Origin: a virus
Virus record (IMG/VR): IMGVR_UViG_3300046003_003173
Coordinates: 1 to 60,766 of that record
Reading direction: 5' to 3' (one strand)
Length of the DNA stretch: 60,766 nucleotides
The notes under the pieces are model-generated. The model worked only from the letters and a program-made list of their open reading frames with translations, was not told where the DNA came from and did not search any database. This document shows, in pieces, positions 39,311-47,386 of the stretch; position 1 is the stretch's first letter; every line of letters starts with the position of its first letter. Both the position numbers and the translations under genes were made by a program.

Positions 39311-39837
39311 CACTAGAGCAGCCAGAGCAGGAGCCGGTGGCGTATGACAAAACAGAACTGAATCGCTTTGTGCAAGATTTGTATGACGAAAAAATGCAGG
39401 AGGGAAAGCACGGCCACTACGAAACCATGTTCCATGTTGTACATCAGGCAATCAAAAAAGTTGCCCCACCCAAGCAGCAAGCCGAGCCGGTGGCTCAATC
39501 CGACTTGGTTAAACGATTGCGTGATACTGCTAGCAAAGGAGTATCAGTCTGGGGTGATTTGCAAATGGAAGCTGCCCGAGAGATTGAGATTCTTACGGCA
39601 GAGCGTGAATCCTATGCAAGTGCAATGGACAGGATGCTGGAAGCACAGCCAGAGCAGCGCAAGCCGCTGACGGATGATGTGCTTGTGCCGCTGGAAATTT
39701 TGGAAGCTGCTGCAAACTCGTTGGATAGTTTTTGCGGTAATTTAGGCTGGGGAGACGCAGATTTGCAAACCTTGGACAACCTATTTGCAGTTATCGAGCA
39801 GCACAAAGCCGCCCACAACATCAAGGAGGGGACATGA
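39307..39837 (+). CDS. Modular accessory protein with AAHNIKEGT tail (176 aa)
   Basis: Segments shared with its neighbours are QPEQEPVA at the N-terminus, PPKQQAEPVAQSDLVKRL in the middle, QPEQRKPLTDDVLVPLEILE near the end and the AAHNIKEGT tail. Between them are unrelated helical parts (RFVQDLYDEKMQEGKHGHYE). The pattern suggests assembly from interchangeable modules joined by Gln/Pro/Glu linkers. The function is unknown. Confidence 0.65.
   Translation: MTLEQPEQEPVAYDKTELNRFVQDLYDEKMQEGKHGHYETMFHVVHQAIKKVAPPKQQAEPVAQSDLVKRLRDTASKGVSVWGDLQMEAAREIEILTAERESYASAMDRMLEAQPEQRKPLTDDVLVPLEILEAAANSLDSFCGNLGWGDADLQTLDNLFAVIEQHKAAHNIKEGT
39808..39837 (+). repeat. Gene-junction cassette, copy 2
   Basis: The 30 bases encode AAHNIKEGT and stop. 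Within them AAGGAGG is the Shine-Dalgarno, and the final ATGA starts the next gene. Confidence 0.85.
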
Positions 39838-40160
39838 CCAAGATCACGATTGACCGGGTGACGGTAGAGCAGGCGCTGGAGGCGCTGATTTGGGCTGACG
39901 CACAGGGTGAAAACTGGCAACAGGTAGTCAAAAAAGCAATCAAATCAACACAAGAAGCCGCAGCACAGCCAGCAACTGTGCAACTGACGGATGAGCAAGA
40001 TCGTGCGCTGTGCGAAGCGTATTGCAACGATGCCTCCGACGAGTATTTCAAAGCACGGCCAGCAATGGACTTTCCAGAAATGCGCCGAATCTTTTACGCA
40101 GGCCATCGCAAAGCGTGGATTAACTACGAAGCCGCCCACAACATAAAGGAGGGGACATGA
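39834..40160 (+). CDS. Modular accessory protein with AAHNIKEGT tail (108 aa)
   Basis: It begins MTKITIDRVTVEQALEALIW, an opening similar to that of the gene at 41443 (TVQQGLEALA). It has VQLTDEQDRALCEAYCNDAS, a variant of the shared LTDEQ module, and the identical AAHNIKEGT end. The function is unknown. Confidence 0.65.
   Translation: MTKITIDRVTVEQALEALIWADAQGENWQQVVKKAIKSTQEAAAQPATVQLTDEQDRALCEAYCNDASDEYFKARPAMDFPEMRRIFYAGHRKAWINYEAAHNIKEGT
40131..40160 (+). repeat. Gene-junction cassette, copy 3
   Basis: Same peptide AAHNIKEGT and same embedded AAGGAGG with overlapping ATGA; one base differs from copy 2 in the Ile codon (ATA). Confidence 0.85.
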
Positions 40161-40798
40161 CTAACTTAAGACAGGCCGCGCAGCAGGCCGAGCCATGCAT
40201 AGGAAAAGACCCGCGATGCCCTTGTCAAGATGGTGATGCGTGTCATTACAAAGACTGTGGGAACACGAAGGCATGGCCAGTGCCGCAAGCCGAGCCAACC
40301 CCTTGGCGAGACATGGTGGTGGTTACCTTAGTCCGAGAGGGCATAGACAAGCACCGGGCGCGGGAATTGGCTGACCACTTTGCAGCACAGCCAGAGCAGG
40401 GGCCGCTTGGTTGGCTTGACGGAAATGACAAACTAGCTCAATTCATGCACCGGGATTTGAAGGCAGATCACGACAAGCGCGGGTCGGCAACACCGCGAGA
40501 ATACACCATACCCGTCTACGCCGCCCCACCCAAGCAGCAAGCCGAGCCGGCGGCAATCATTGAAGTTTTTGATAAAGACTGGCGGCTGGAATATCTGTCG
40601 TTGCCAGTTGGCAAACACAAACTCTATACCCAGCAGTATACCTACACCACCCCACCCAAGCGCAAGCCGTTGACCAATGAGCAGGCAGATCAAATCATCG
40701 GAGGGTTACAAACTTGCCATCTTCAAAATAGCAGGCGTGAGTTTCTGAAGGTGTGGCTGCGTGATTGGGCCGCCCACAACATTAAGGAGGAGACATGA
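40157..40798 (+). CDS. Modular accessory protein with Cys cluster and AAHNIKEET tail (213 aa)
   Basis: The N-terminus has a Cys/His cluster (CIGKDPRCPCQDGDACHYKD then CGNTK) that could bind zinc. Shared linkers follow: AQPEQGPLGWL, PPKQQAEPAAIIEVF and PPKRKPLTNEQADQII, and the tail AAHNIKEET. I recall PLTxEQ..AAHGI-type proteins in phages and prophages of Burkholderiales, all without function. Confidence 0.65.
   Translation: MTNLRQAAQQAEPCIGKDPRCPCQDGDACHYKDCGNTKAWPVPQAEPTPWRDMVVVTLVREGIDKHRARELADHFAAQPEQGPLGWLDGNDKLAQFMHRDLKADHDKRGSATPREYTIPVYAAPPKQQAEPAAIIEVFDKDWRLEYLSLPVGKHKLYTQQYTYTTPPKRKPLTNEQADQIIGGLQTCHLQNSRREFLKVWLRDWAAHNIKEET
40769..40798 (+). repeat. Gene-junction cassette, copy 4
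   Basis: It encodes AAHNIKEET and stop, with embedded AAGGAGG and the overlapping ATGA for the 30-aa membrane peptide. Confidence 0.85.
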
Positions 40799-40887
40799 TT
40801 GACACACTAAACCCACCCCAATGGATTGCTGTAGTCGCTGCAGTTTTTCTGATATTTGCAATTATTTCTGCGTGGATTGACCTATGA
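40795..40887 (+). CDS. Membrane micropeptide (30 aa)
   Basis: MIDTLNPPQWIAVVAAVFLI followed by FAIISAWIDL: one hydrophobic helix with short polar ends. ATGA overlaps on both sides and the junction-cassette Shine-Dalgarno support it. The function is unknown. Confidence 0.5.
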   Translation: MIDTLNPPQWIAVVAAVFLIFAIISAWIDL

Positions 40888-41279
40888 CTGAACCACTACC
40901 CTGCCCGTTCTGCGGCCACGTTGGGGTATCGCAATACGAAGGATCCACTTTTCGCTGGTTGGCGACCGAGTGCAACGGCTGCGGCGCACAGTGCGGCGAA
41001 GAGCGCATCGACACGATGACGATGGAGCGAAGCGCAGCGATTGAGCAAGCCAAGGTGGCGGCGATTGAGACTTGGAATACAAGGGCTGCACAGCGCAAGC
41101 CGCCGACTTGCGAATGGTCGCCAGAGGACGACGACTCAATGCCCGGCACCTACCGCAGCGCTTGCGGCGAGCTGTGGTCATTTATCGAGGGTGGCTGGCA
41201 AGACAACCGCGTGCGTTTTTGTCACGGCTGCGGCGGTAAAGTTGTTGACGGTGCCTGCGGCATTAAGGAGAAGACATGA
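40884..41279 (+). CDS. Lar-like zinc-ribbon protein with second Cys cluster (131 aa)
   Basis: The N-terminal part has CPFCG, then CNGCGAQCG, and AAIETWNTRAAQ, the pattern of Lar restriction-alleviation-like zinc ribbons. After the shared AAQRKP linker a second part has a CEWSPEDDD stretch and a CHGCGGKVVDGACG cluster. It ends ACGIKEKT, a degenerate form of the shared tail. A role in resisting host restriction is possible by family resemblance only. Confidence 0.65.
   Translation: MTEPLPCPFCGHVGVSQYEGSTFRWLATECNGCGAQCGEERIDTMTMERSAAIEQAKVAAIETWNTRAAQRKPPTCEWSPEDDDSMPGTYRSACGELWSFIEGGWQDNRVRFCHGCGGKVVDGACGIKEKT
41253..41279 (+). repeat. Gene-junction cassette, degenerate copy 5
   Basis: It encodes ACGIKEKT and stop; AAGGAG and the ATGA overlap are kept although two codons of the tag have changed. 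Confidence 0.65.
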
Positions 41280-41446
41280 CTTGGTTTATAAAAGTTACAC
41301 ACACCGACGAAGAAGGGAATCAACTTGGTACTCAAAATGTAATGTCCGATGAGGCGGTTGACTTTTCTGTTATTGATTTACGGTTTGCGTTTTTTGAAGA
41401 AATGCTGGCCCAAATGGACGCCAAACTGAAGGAGCGCACCACATGA
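41276..41446 (+). CDS. Small protein (56 aa)
   Basis: It begins MTWFIKVTHTDEEGNQLGTQ and ends with an acidic helix (FFEEMLAQMDAKLKERTT). Four-base overlaps join it to both neighbours. No domain is recognised. Confidence 0.6.
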   Translation: MTWFIKVTHTDEEGNQLGTQNVMSDEAVDFSVIDLRFAFFEEMLAQMDAKLKERTT

Positions 41447-42348
41447 CTGACACCATCACAATACCCCGTGCCACAGTGCAGCAGGGGCTGGAGGCGTTGG
41501 CCATTGCCGACAATATTGCACTCGTTGGGGCAGCTTATACGCCAAAGAGTATTGATCGTGGATTGCGGAAAATTCGTGAGTCGGCAACCGCCCTACGCAA
41601 AGCACTGGAGCAGCCAGAGCAGGAGCCGGTGGCGAAGTGGATTATTGAAGAAGATAACCCAGATTCTTTCGCTAAACACCCAGCTTTTCAACCCGCATCA
41701 CAGCCAGAGCAGCAAGCCGAGCCGGTGGCGGACGGTAACAAAGTGATTTGCCCAGCCTGCTGTCACCAATTCCGTGCAATCCCTACGGCGGTGCAAACGC
41801 TTATGTTAAACGCTGGATTTGAGCCACCATTCGTCACCCCACCCGCATCACAGCCAGAGCAGCAAGCCGAGCCGACGCCGATTTACTACATGCGCGACAA
41901 CCACACATTCAAGGAATTGAGCGCAGACGTAAGCACCGCGCTAGTAGAAATTGAAAGCGAGTTCAACGCTGGGTATACATATGGGTCTCTGTTCAGCAAG
42001 AGAAAGGGCTTTCCGTGGGTCCATGCGAGTGGTTCTGAGCATCGGCTGGCATTCTTTTTGAAATGCAAGACGGTGCTTGAGAAGTGGGCTGACGCCCCAC
42101 CCGCAGCACAGCGGAAGATGCCGAGCCACATGGCAGACGCTCTGTGTGAGATGGTTCCGCGAGAGTTAATGGCACAACCAGTACCACCCACAACCCAGCG
42201 CCCGTGGCTAAGTCTGACGGGTGCTGAGATAGACGCAAACGAGATCCTGCGCTATCACTTCAGCCTTAACAACGGCCCGGTGACAAGGGCGGGAATGGCA
42301 GTTGTTGACACCGTAACAGCCCTGTTGAAAGCAAAGAACCATGGATAA
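41443..42348 (+). CDS. Longest modular accessory protein (301 aa)
   Basis: A helical N-terminus (ATVQQGLEALAIADNIALVG) is followed by shared linkers: LEQPEQEPVAKW, then twice PASQPEQQAEP, one copy before a Cys pair (CPACCHQF) and one before a domain with YYMRDNHTFKELSADVSTAL. AAQRKMPS comes later. It ends with a helical domain containing LSLTGAEIDANEILRYHFSL instead of the AAHNIKE tag. The function is unknown. Confidence 0.65.
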   Translation: MTDTITIPRATVQQGLEALAIADNIALVGAAYTPKSIDRGLRKIRESATALRKALEQPEQEPVAKWIIEEDNPDSFAKHPAFQPASQPEQQAEPVADGNKVICPACCHQFRAIPTAVQTLMLNAGFEPPFVTPPASQPEQQAEPTPIYYMRDNHTFKELSADVSTALVEIESEFNAGYTYGSLFSKRKGFPWVHASGSEHRLAFFLKCKTVLEKWADAPPAAQRKMPSHMADALCEMVPRELMAQPVPPTTQRPWLSLTGAEIDANEILRYHFSLNNGPVTRAGMAVVDTVTALLKAKNHG

Positions 42349-42436
42349 CTGGCCCTTTCCCACTGAACTGCCCAAGCCGCAGCCAGCTAAGCCCATCCCC
42401 TTCAACCCCAACAATCACGAGGATGCGCCATGGTAA
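42341..42436 (+). CDS. Proline-rich micropeptide (31 aa)
   Basis: MDNWPFPTELPKPQPAKPIP then FNPNNHEDAPW. It overlaps the preceding gene by eight bases and the next by seven. No independent Shine-Dalgarno is obvious, so translation is uncertain. Confidence 0.4.
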   Translation: MDNWPFPTELPKPQPAKPIPFNPNNHEDAPW

Positions 42437-42678
42437 TCACTGAAGACGAGGAGTTCGAGCTCGTAAAGCACGAACGAAAGTTCAAGCTGGACAGCACGAG
42501 GACTGCGATGGTGTCGCATGAGTATTACTGGATACCCATCGACCCGTCGACCCCGACCGGCGTCAAGGTACTTCTGCTGGGCCGCGGCGGCGTGGCCTCA
42601 CTTGGCCAGTACCGGCACCGACCCAATGAGACCCAGTTCTGGACCCACTGGGCTCCATTGCCGCGGAAGAGGGCATGA
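42430..42678 (+). CDS. Small protein (82 aa)
   Basis: It begins MVITEDEEFELVKHERKFKL and contains YYWIPIDPSTPTGVKVLLLG and PNETQFWTHWAPLPRKRA. I recall short phage proteins with GVKVLLLxxGGVAxxGxY motifs, of unknown role. It overlaps the next gene by four bases. Confidence 0.7.
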   Translation: MVITEDEEFELVKHERKFKLDSTRTAMVSHEYYWIPIDPSTPTGVKVLLLGRGGVASLGQYRHRPNETQFWTHWAPLPRKRA

Positions 42679-42905
42679 AGACTGAGCTCCTTGTGCGCAA
42701 CACCCTGCGCGTCCATCCTGACGGCTTGACCATCAACGAGATTGCCCAATTTGCCGGAGTGCCCTACCGTTACGCCCACCGGGCGGTGACCAAGATGCCG
42801 GATGTCTACATCGACCGCTGGAAGCCGCCCCGGGGCGCATGCCCGCATCAAGCAGTCTGGTGTGCGGTCCACGTGCCCGACAACTGCCCACACCCAACTA
42901 CTTGA
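42675..42905 (+). CDS. HTH-like small protein (76 aa)
   Basis: It has LTINEIAQFAGVPYRYAHRA, a winged-helix or HTH-like stretch, then CPHQAVWCAVHVP. It is the last gene of the plus operon and overlaps the end of the convergent minus gene by eight bases. It is probably a DNA-binding regulator. Confidence 0.65.
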   Translation: MKTELLVRNTLRVHPDGLTINEIAQFAGVPYRYAHRAVTKMPDVYIDRWKPPRGACPHQAVWCAVHVPDNCPHPTT

Positions 42906-45900
42906 CCGCGGCCAAGTCTTTCTTCATCCCGTAGTAGAGAGCGTTGAACTCAGACGCTATTTGAGCCCGTTCTTTTTGGATGGCCTTGCGCTCGCTGTTC
43001 TTCTGGGCCTCGGTCAAGCTTGAGTCTTCAGCGACTTTCAACTCTTGCTTGCGAAGCTCGGTCATCTTCTTGGTGTAGCTTTTCGCGGAGTTGCCAAGAG
43101 ACTGGAGGCCCTTGGATTCGGGATCGTATTCCACCTCGATGCCCAGCTTCTGCCGATCAGATGCTTGCTTGGCAGCTTCCAAGACTTCGGCCTTGCGTTC
43201 GTAGAACAGCTTCGAGTCGGTCACGTCATCGACCTCACCGTAGAAGGCTTTGAGCACAGGCACGTCTCGAGGTCCAACCTCACCTTCAGGGCTCCACATT
43301 TTGGACGGAATGTTGACGAACACCGACGCAAGAAAATCGCCGGTTCCGCCGGTCAGGTTGCGGACAATGTTGCGTATCGATCCGGGGGACACGTCGATCG
43401 CACCGCCCACAGCACGGTTACCTCCAGTGCTTTCGCTGAGCCAGCGGGCCAAACGTTGCTCCCACGTGCCTGCCATGCCGGGCCCGAAGTTCTCCGCGTC
43501 AGGCTTGACGTCGTCGTATTTGCGGGGAGCGACTGGTGTGCCGAAGCTGTTGACTCCCATCAGAGCCTGCACGCCCAAGTCCACGACCGAAGGCGAGACC
43601 GCGAGTGCAACCTCGGTCGGTTTGCTTGGGTTGAAACCCCCGCCAAACGGGTTGAAAGAGCCGAAGGTCACCGACACCATGTTGGTGGCTGCCTTCGCCG
43701 GGCTGACACCACGGCTGTGGTTCTGTGTGTATCTGGCCAAGTCGGCTATCTGGTACCCGAGCGTAGAGAACACGTTTATTCCGTACTGGATTGGCAACTT
43801 GAAATACCGGCCGTTCTTGCCGACCTTGCTCTCGCCTTTGATCATCATCCCCTCTCCGGGCGGCAGCATGATGATCAGGTTCCGTTCCTTCTCGAACTGG
43901 GGGATCTTGTCCCAGTATGCTTCACCGTCATCGTCATCTCCGCCCACGCCCGCGCCCATGAAAGCCAGACCTGCAGCCATGCCGGACAGACCAGCCATCG
44001 CTGCCATGACGTATGGGCTGCGCAGGTTCTTGACTGTCTTGACCGAGCCCTGCACGCCTGCGTTGAAGAACAGGTACATCGTGTTCATCGCCGAGCCCCA
44101 CTCTCCCCTGCGGTTGAAGTTGGTGGTCAGGTTCTTCGCAATGCTGGCCGCATCGGCAGGCGACTTGTTCAACTGCCGGGCTGCTTTGTACGCGGCAAAA
44201 CGGGCTTGCGTTTCGCTGTACTGGCCAATGAATTCCAACGCGTCCAGAGTGGCTTTGCCCATCGAGTAGGCCGTGGATTTGATGGACGAGCCACCCTCCC
44301 ACTCGACCAGCCTCTGCAGTTCCTTCTGCATCTCCTGCTGGTCTCGTATGTGCCAGCCACCGGTGGTCGCCCCAGCCGCGCGGAACTCCTCGAACATCTG
44401 ACCTGACTGGACAGGGTTGGCGTAGTTCTTGAAGAACAGAGCCGCGCCCTTTGGACCCAGATCAGACAAAGCCGAGACCGCGCCGAAGCCGAGGTCTTTT
44501 ACCGCGTTGGTAAAACCAAAGGCTGGGTTGTAACGGGTCAGGGTGTTGCGCATCAGGGCGGTGTACCGGCCAAGGGTCATGGCCAGCACCCGGTCGATCG
44601 CGCCGGTCTCGTCCTTGCCCGCGTTACGCATGGCACGCAGAAGCAGGGGGTCCTTGATCTTGATGTAGATCTCGTTTCCGTCAATCTTGACCGAGATGGT
44701 GTCCTCTCCCTTGTCGATCAAGGTGTTGTACCTGACCATCCCAGTCGCGCGATCGAATGCAGCCTTTGTCCGGACAGAGTCGATCTCCCACAGGCCCGGG
44801 TCTGGGTTGGTCGTTACCAGATCCAAGAACACCTTGGCCACGTTGTTGCGTTCGGCCCGGGCCACGGCGCGTTCGTAGTCGAGGACGATGTTCTCGATGA
44901 CGTGACCGGCTCGAGACTCGCGTCCAAGTGCACGCATGGTTTCTTTGCCTCGGATGTTGAACCCCCGGCCACCGACTCGAGGACCAGCAACGGGACGGCC
45001 GGACTCGAGGTCTTCGTCTTCGGTGAACCCGCGCAGAGGCACGTAGTCAGAGTACTGCCTTTGCAGGGAGTCGAACTGGTCCTGAGTGATCAGGCCCTCG
45101 CTCAGCAGCACAAGTCGGGTGGCTTGGGTGATCTGCATGAGCTTGTCGTGCAAGTCGGCGAGAGCGGTGTCTTTGCCCTCTGCCTTGAAAGCACGCATGA
45201 TGTTGTTGGCTTCGCTTGTTGTCATGCCCGAGCCTTCGCCCTTGCCGAAGGTCTTGTTGCGTGCTGCGATGGCTTGGTTGCGCTCAGGCGCGTGCTTGGC
45301 GTAGGCATAGAGGGCCAGATCGCTGAGCTCCAAGCCGGCGGCCTTGGCTTCCTTGATCAGAGGCTTGAGCATGTCCTCTTTGAAGTCGACCATCTGCTCC
45401 TGCAGGCGACCGTAAGACAGCTCCTCAGCCAAGTAGACGTTCTGGGCCTCGCCCACCTTGCCTCCCTGCGCAGACAGGGCGCCCTGCACGTCAGCGACCC
45501 GGGCAAAGTAATCCTGCAAGTTGCGCTGGACTGTCTTGGTGTAGGTCTCGTCTTTCAGGGTGAACCGCTGCCCCCGGGCAGACGGGAACTGCCTCGGGCT
45601 GTACCTGATGTCCGGGTTCTCCGGATCGAACGCGCCAGTGTTGCCGATGGCAGACTTGATCTGGGTGGGCTTGAAGACGATATAGGAGTCTTGGGCTTCC
45701 GGAAAGTAATCCATTACCTCCTCGTCCGTCATCTCGTTCAACTCGTTTCCGTCTACGCCGTCGGGTCCAAATGGATCAAACCCTTCTCGCCGGTTTAAAT
45801 AGACGATGCCGTCGTAGCCAGCTTTAATCAAAGCATCTTGCACCACCTTATCGCCAGCGCCCCCTGTTGCCATGCCTACAAGGGAATCCGAAATTTTATC

Positions 45901-46881
45901 TCCCTCGTCCTCTACAACACCAAGGTCAACAAGCTGGCCCCAAGTGTTTGCCGCGTCCCACTGCCCGTAGTCAACTAAACGAATTGGTTTTTTGATAGAC
46001 AAGTAGACCGGCATAATGCGCCTACCGTTGCTGCCGCCAAAAGTGTTTGCCTGCTCAGCTGGACCAAAGTGAGATCCAAGTTCTGACCGAGCGGTATCAA
46101 ACACCGAAAAGTCTTCGGGGGTTGAGTGATAAACCACCATCGGCTTGCCCGCGTCATCCACCACCTCGCTATCGCCAAACCACCTCTTGAATGCGGGCGT
46201 GTCGGTCTGGCGTGCACTGAACCTGATGTCCGGGTTCTCCGGGTCAAAGGCGCCGGTGTTGCCGATGGCAGACTTGATTTGGGTGGGCTTGAATGCAAGA
46301 ATTTCTACGAGTACGCCGTTGGTATCTTTAATGATGGCGCCGTCATAGCCAGCGTCAACAAGAACTTGTTGGATTTCATTGCCGTCCAAGCGTCCGTAGG
46401 GACTCTCTTTGCCAAACAAGTCAGGCCGTGTTTCAAGCACAAGACCGTTTTTCTGTTCCACAAAAACAACGGGATTTTTAAGGCTCGCATAAACTGGCAG
46501 CACGTAAGCTCCGCGACCGCCAAGGCCTTTTTCCTTCGCGTAATTTGAGGCACGCGACGACTCTGCGGTCATGTACACACCAGCGCCAAGCTTCCCAGTT
46601 TTTGAGGACTTGAATGCCGTAATCCCGCCATCAGAATCTTTGTCAGTTGTCCCGTGATAAACCACCATCGGCTTGCCCGCGTCATCCACCACCTCGCTAT
46701 CGCCAAACCAACGCTTGAACTCAGGCGTGTCGGTCTGGCGTGCACTCGCCGCCGGGCCCTGCATCTCCATGGCACGCTCAGGCAGGTAGGTGTCGAGCCC
46801 GCCATTGACCAAGAACGCCTTGAGCGCGGGTATGCCCTTGATCGTGGTGCCGTCGGTGAACGTGTAGGTGCAGTTGGCCAT
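42898..46881 (-). CDS. Polyvalent protein with two tandem ADP-ribosyltransferase-like domains (1327 aa)
   Basis: The N-terminus holds two ART-PolyVal-type units. Each begins with FKRWFGDSEVVDDAGKPMVV then YHGT (first) or YHST (second) and ends with FKPTQIKSAIGNTGAFDPEN. The first has the usual GAGVYMT; the second has GSHFGPAE in its place. The middle is helical (LSDLALYAYAKHAPERNQAI). The C-terminal third has RYNPAFGFTNAVKDLGFGAV and a hydrophobic ALFFKNY-type region as in LPD38 polyvalent proteins. It is likely packaged and injected to modify host proteins. It lies last in the minus operon. Confidence 0.8.
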   Translation of the reverse strand: MANCTYTFTDGTTIKGIPALKAFLVNGGLDTYLPERAMEMQGPAASARQTDTPEFKRWFGDSEVVDDAGKPMVVYHGTTDKDSDGGITAFKSSKTGKLGAGVYMTAESSRASNYAKEKGLGGRGAYVLPVYASLKNPVVFVEQKNGLVLETRPDLFGKESPYGRLDGNEIQQVLVDAGYDGAIIKDTNGVLVEILAFKPTQIKSAIGNTGAFDPENPDIRFSARQTDTPAFKRWFGDSEVVDDAGKPMVVYHSTPEDFSVFDTARSELGSHFGPAEQANTFGGSNGRRIMPVYLSIKKPIRLVDYGQWDAANTWGQLVDLGVVEDEGDKISDSLVGMATGGAGDKVVQDALIKAGYDGIVYLNRREGFDPFGPDGVDGNELNEMTDEEVMDYFPEAQDSYIVFKPTQIKSAIGNTGAFDPENPDIRYSPRQFPSARGQRFTLKDETYTKTVQRNLQDYFARVADVQGALSAQGGKVGEAQNVYLAEELSYGRLQEQMVDFKEDMLKPLIKEAKAAGLELSDLALYAYAKHAPERNQAIAARNKTFGKGEGSGMTTSEANNIMRAFKAEGKDTALADLHDKLMQITQATRLVLLSEGLITQDQFDSLQRQYSDYVPLRGFTEDEDLESGRPVAGPRVGGRGFNIRGKETMRALGRESRAGHVIENIVLDYERAVARAERNNVAKVFLDLVTTNPDPGLWEIDSVRTKAAFDRATGMVRYNTLIDKGEDTISVKIDGNEIYIKIKDPLLLRAMRNAGKDETGAIDRVLAMTLGRYTALMRNTLTRYNPAFGFTNAVKDLGFGAVSALSDLGPKGAALFFKNYANPVQSGQMFEEFRAAGATTGGWHIRDQQEMQKELQRLVEWEGGSSIKSTAYSMGKATLDALEFIGQYSETQARFAAYKAARQLNKSPADAASIAKNLTTNFNRRGEWGSAMNTMYLFFNAGVQGSVKTVKNLRSPYVMAAMAGLSGMAAGLAFMGAGVGGDDDDGEAYWDKIPQFEKERNLIIMLPPGEGMMIKGESKVGKNGRYFKLPIQYGINVFSTLGYQIADLARYTQNHSRGVSPAKAATNMVSVTFGSFNPFGGGFNPSKPTEVALAVSPSVVDLGVQALMGVNSFGTPVAPRKYDDVKPDAENFGPGMAGTWEQRLARWLSESTGGNRAVGGAIDVSPGSIRNIVRNLTGGTGDFLASVFVNIPSKMWSPEGEVGPRDVPVLKAFYGEVDDVTDSKLFYERKAEVLEAAKQASDRQKLGIEVEYDPESKGLQSLGNSAKSYTKKMTELRKQELKVAEDSSLTEAQKNSERKAIQKERAQIASEFNALYYGMKKDLAAVK

Positions 46882-46885
46882 GTTC

Positions 46886-47377
46886 TTAGCCCCCCAGCTC
46901 CTGATCGATCAAGAGCATGCCGGCTTTGTCTCCGTCGACCAGCTGGATGCGCGACAGCAGGTCCCCGTACTCGCCCACGCTGGTGCGTTGGAACTCCAAG
47001 AACTGGAGCAAGAACTGCTGGACCACTGGATCGTCGCTTGCGTCAGAGTACCAGCCCTTGTAGCTGTTGTACAGCTCCAGCTCGGTCTCGTACCCAAGCT
47101 CGATCGCGTCAGAGAAGGACTTGATCGACTCGTTCATGGCCTCGATCATCGGGACCTTGGCCACCGTGCCTACGTCGTTTTGAAATTGCGCGTGCAACTG
47201 GTAGTGCTTCAGCTCTTCTTTGCTTTCGCTTAAAAAGAATTTGGCCGCGCCAAGGTAGCCAAGGCGCTGAAGCTGGTTGGCGATGTGCTTGTACAGGTTC
47301 GACGCGTAGAGCTCTGAGTGAATCGCCTCGTCGAGCATGCTCTTGAGGTCGGCGGAGATGATCATTGTCGGTGTCAT
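46886..47377 (-). CDS. Ferritin-like protein (163 aa)
   Basis: The pattern fits a non-haem ferritin: MLDEAIHSELYASNLYKHIA (E22 with the YASxLY phrase), ESKEELKHYQLHAQ (E55-x-x-H58), ELGYETELELYNSYKGW and FLEFQRTSVGEYGDLLSRI (E128, E136). These would supply the di-iron site of a four-helix bundle. Length suits a ferritin subunit. It is embedded between two giant virion-type proteins with 4-10 base gaps, so it is a true operon member. It may store iron, protect DNA from oxidation, or be a virion part. Confidence 0.78.
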   Translation of the reverse strand: MTPTMIISADLKSMLDEAIHSELYASNLYKHIANQLQRLGYLGAAKFFLSESKEELKHYQLHAQFQNDVGTVAKVPMIEAMNESIKSFSDAIELGYETELELYNSYKGWYSDASDDPVVQQFLLQFLEFQRTSVGEYGDLLSRIQLVDGDKAGMLLIDQELGG

Positions 47378-47386
47378 GTTGGACCC

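Noticed and set aside
43045-44406. 453-codon plus-strand ORF opposite the polyvalent ART protein
   Set aside because: Low-complexity, Arg/His/Val-rich shadow translation with no domain or ribosome site.
44902-45798. 298-codon plus-strand ORF
   Set aside because: Antisense to the same giant protein, with no supporting motif or start signal.
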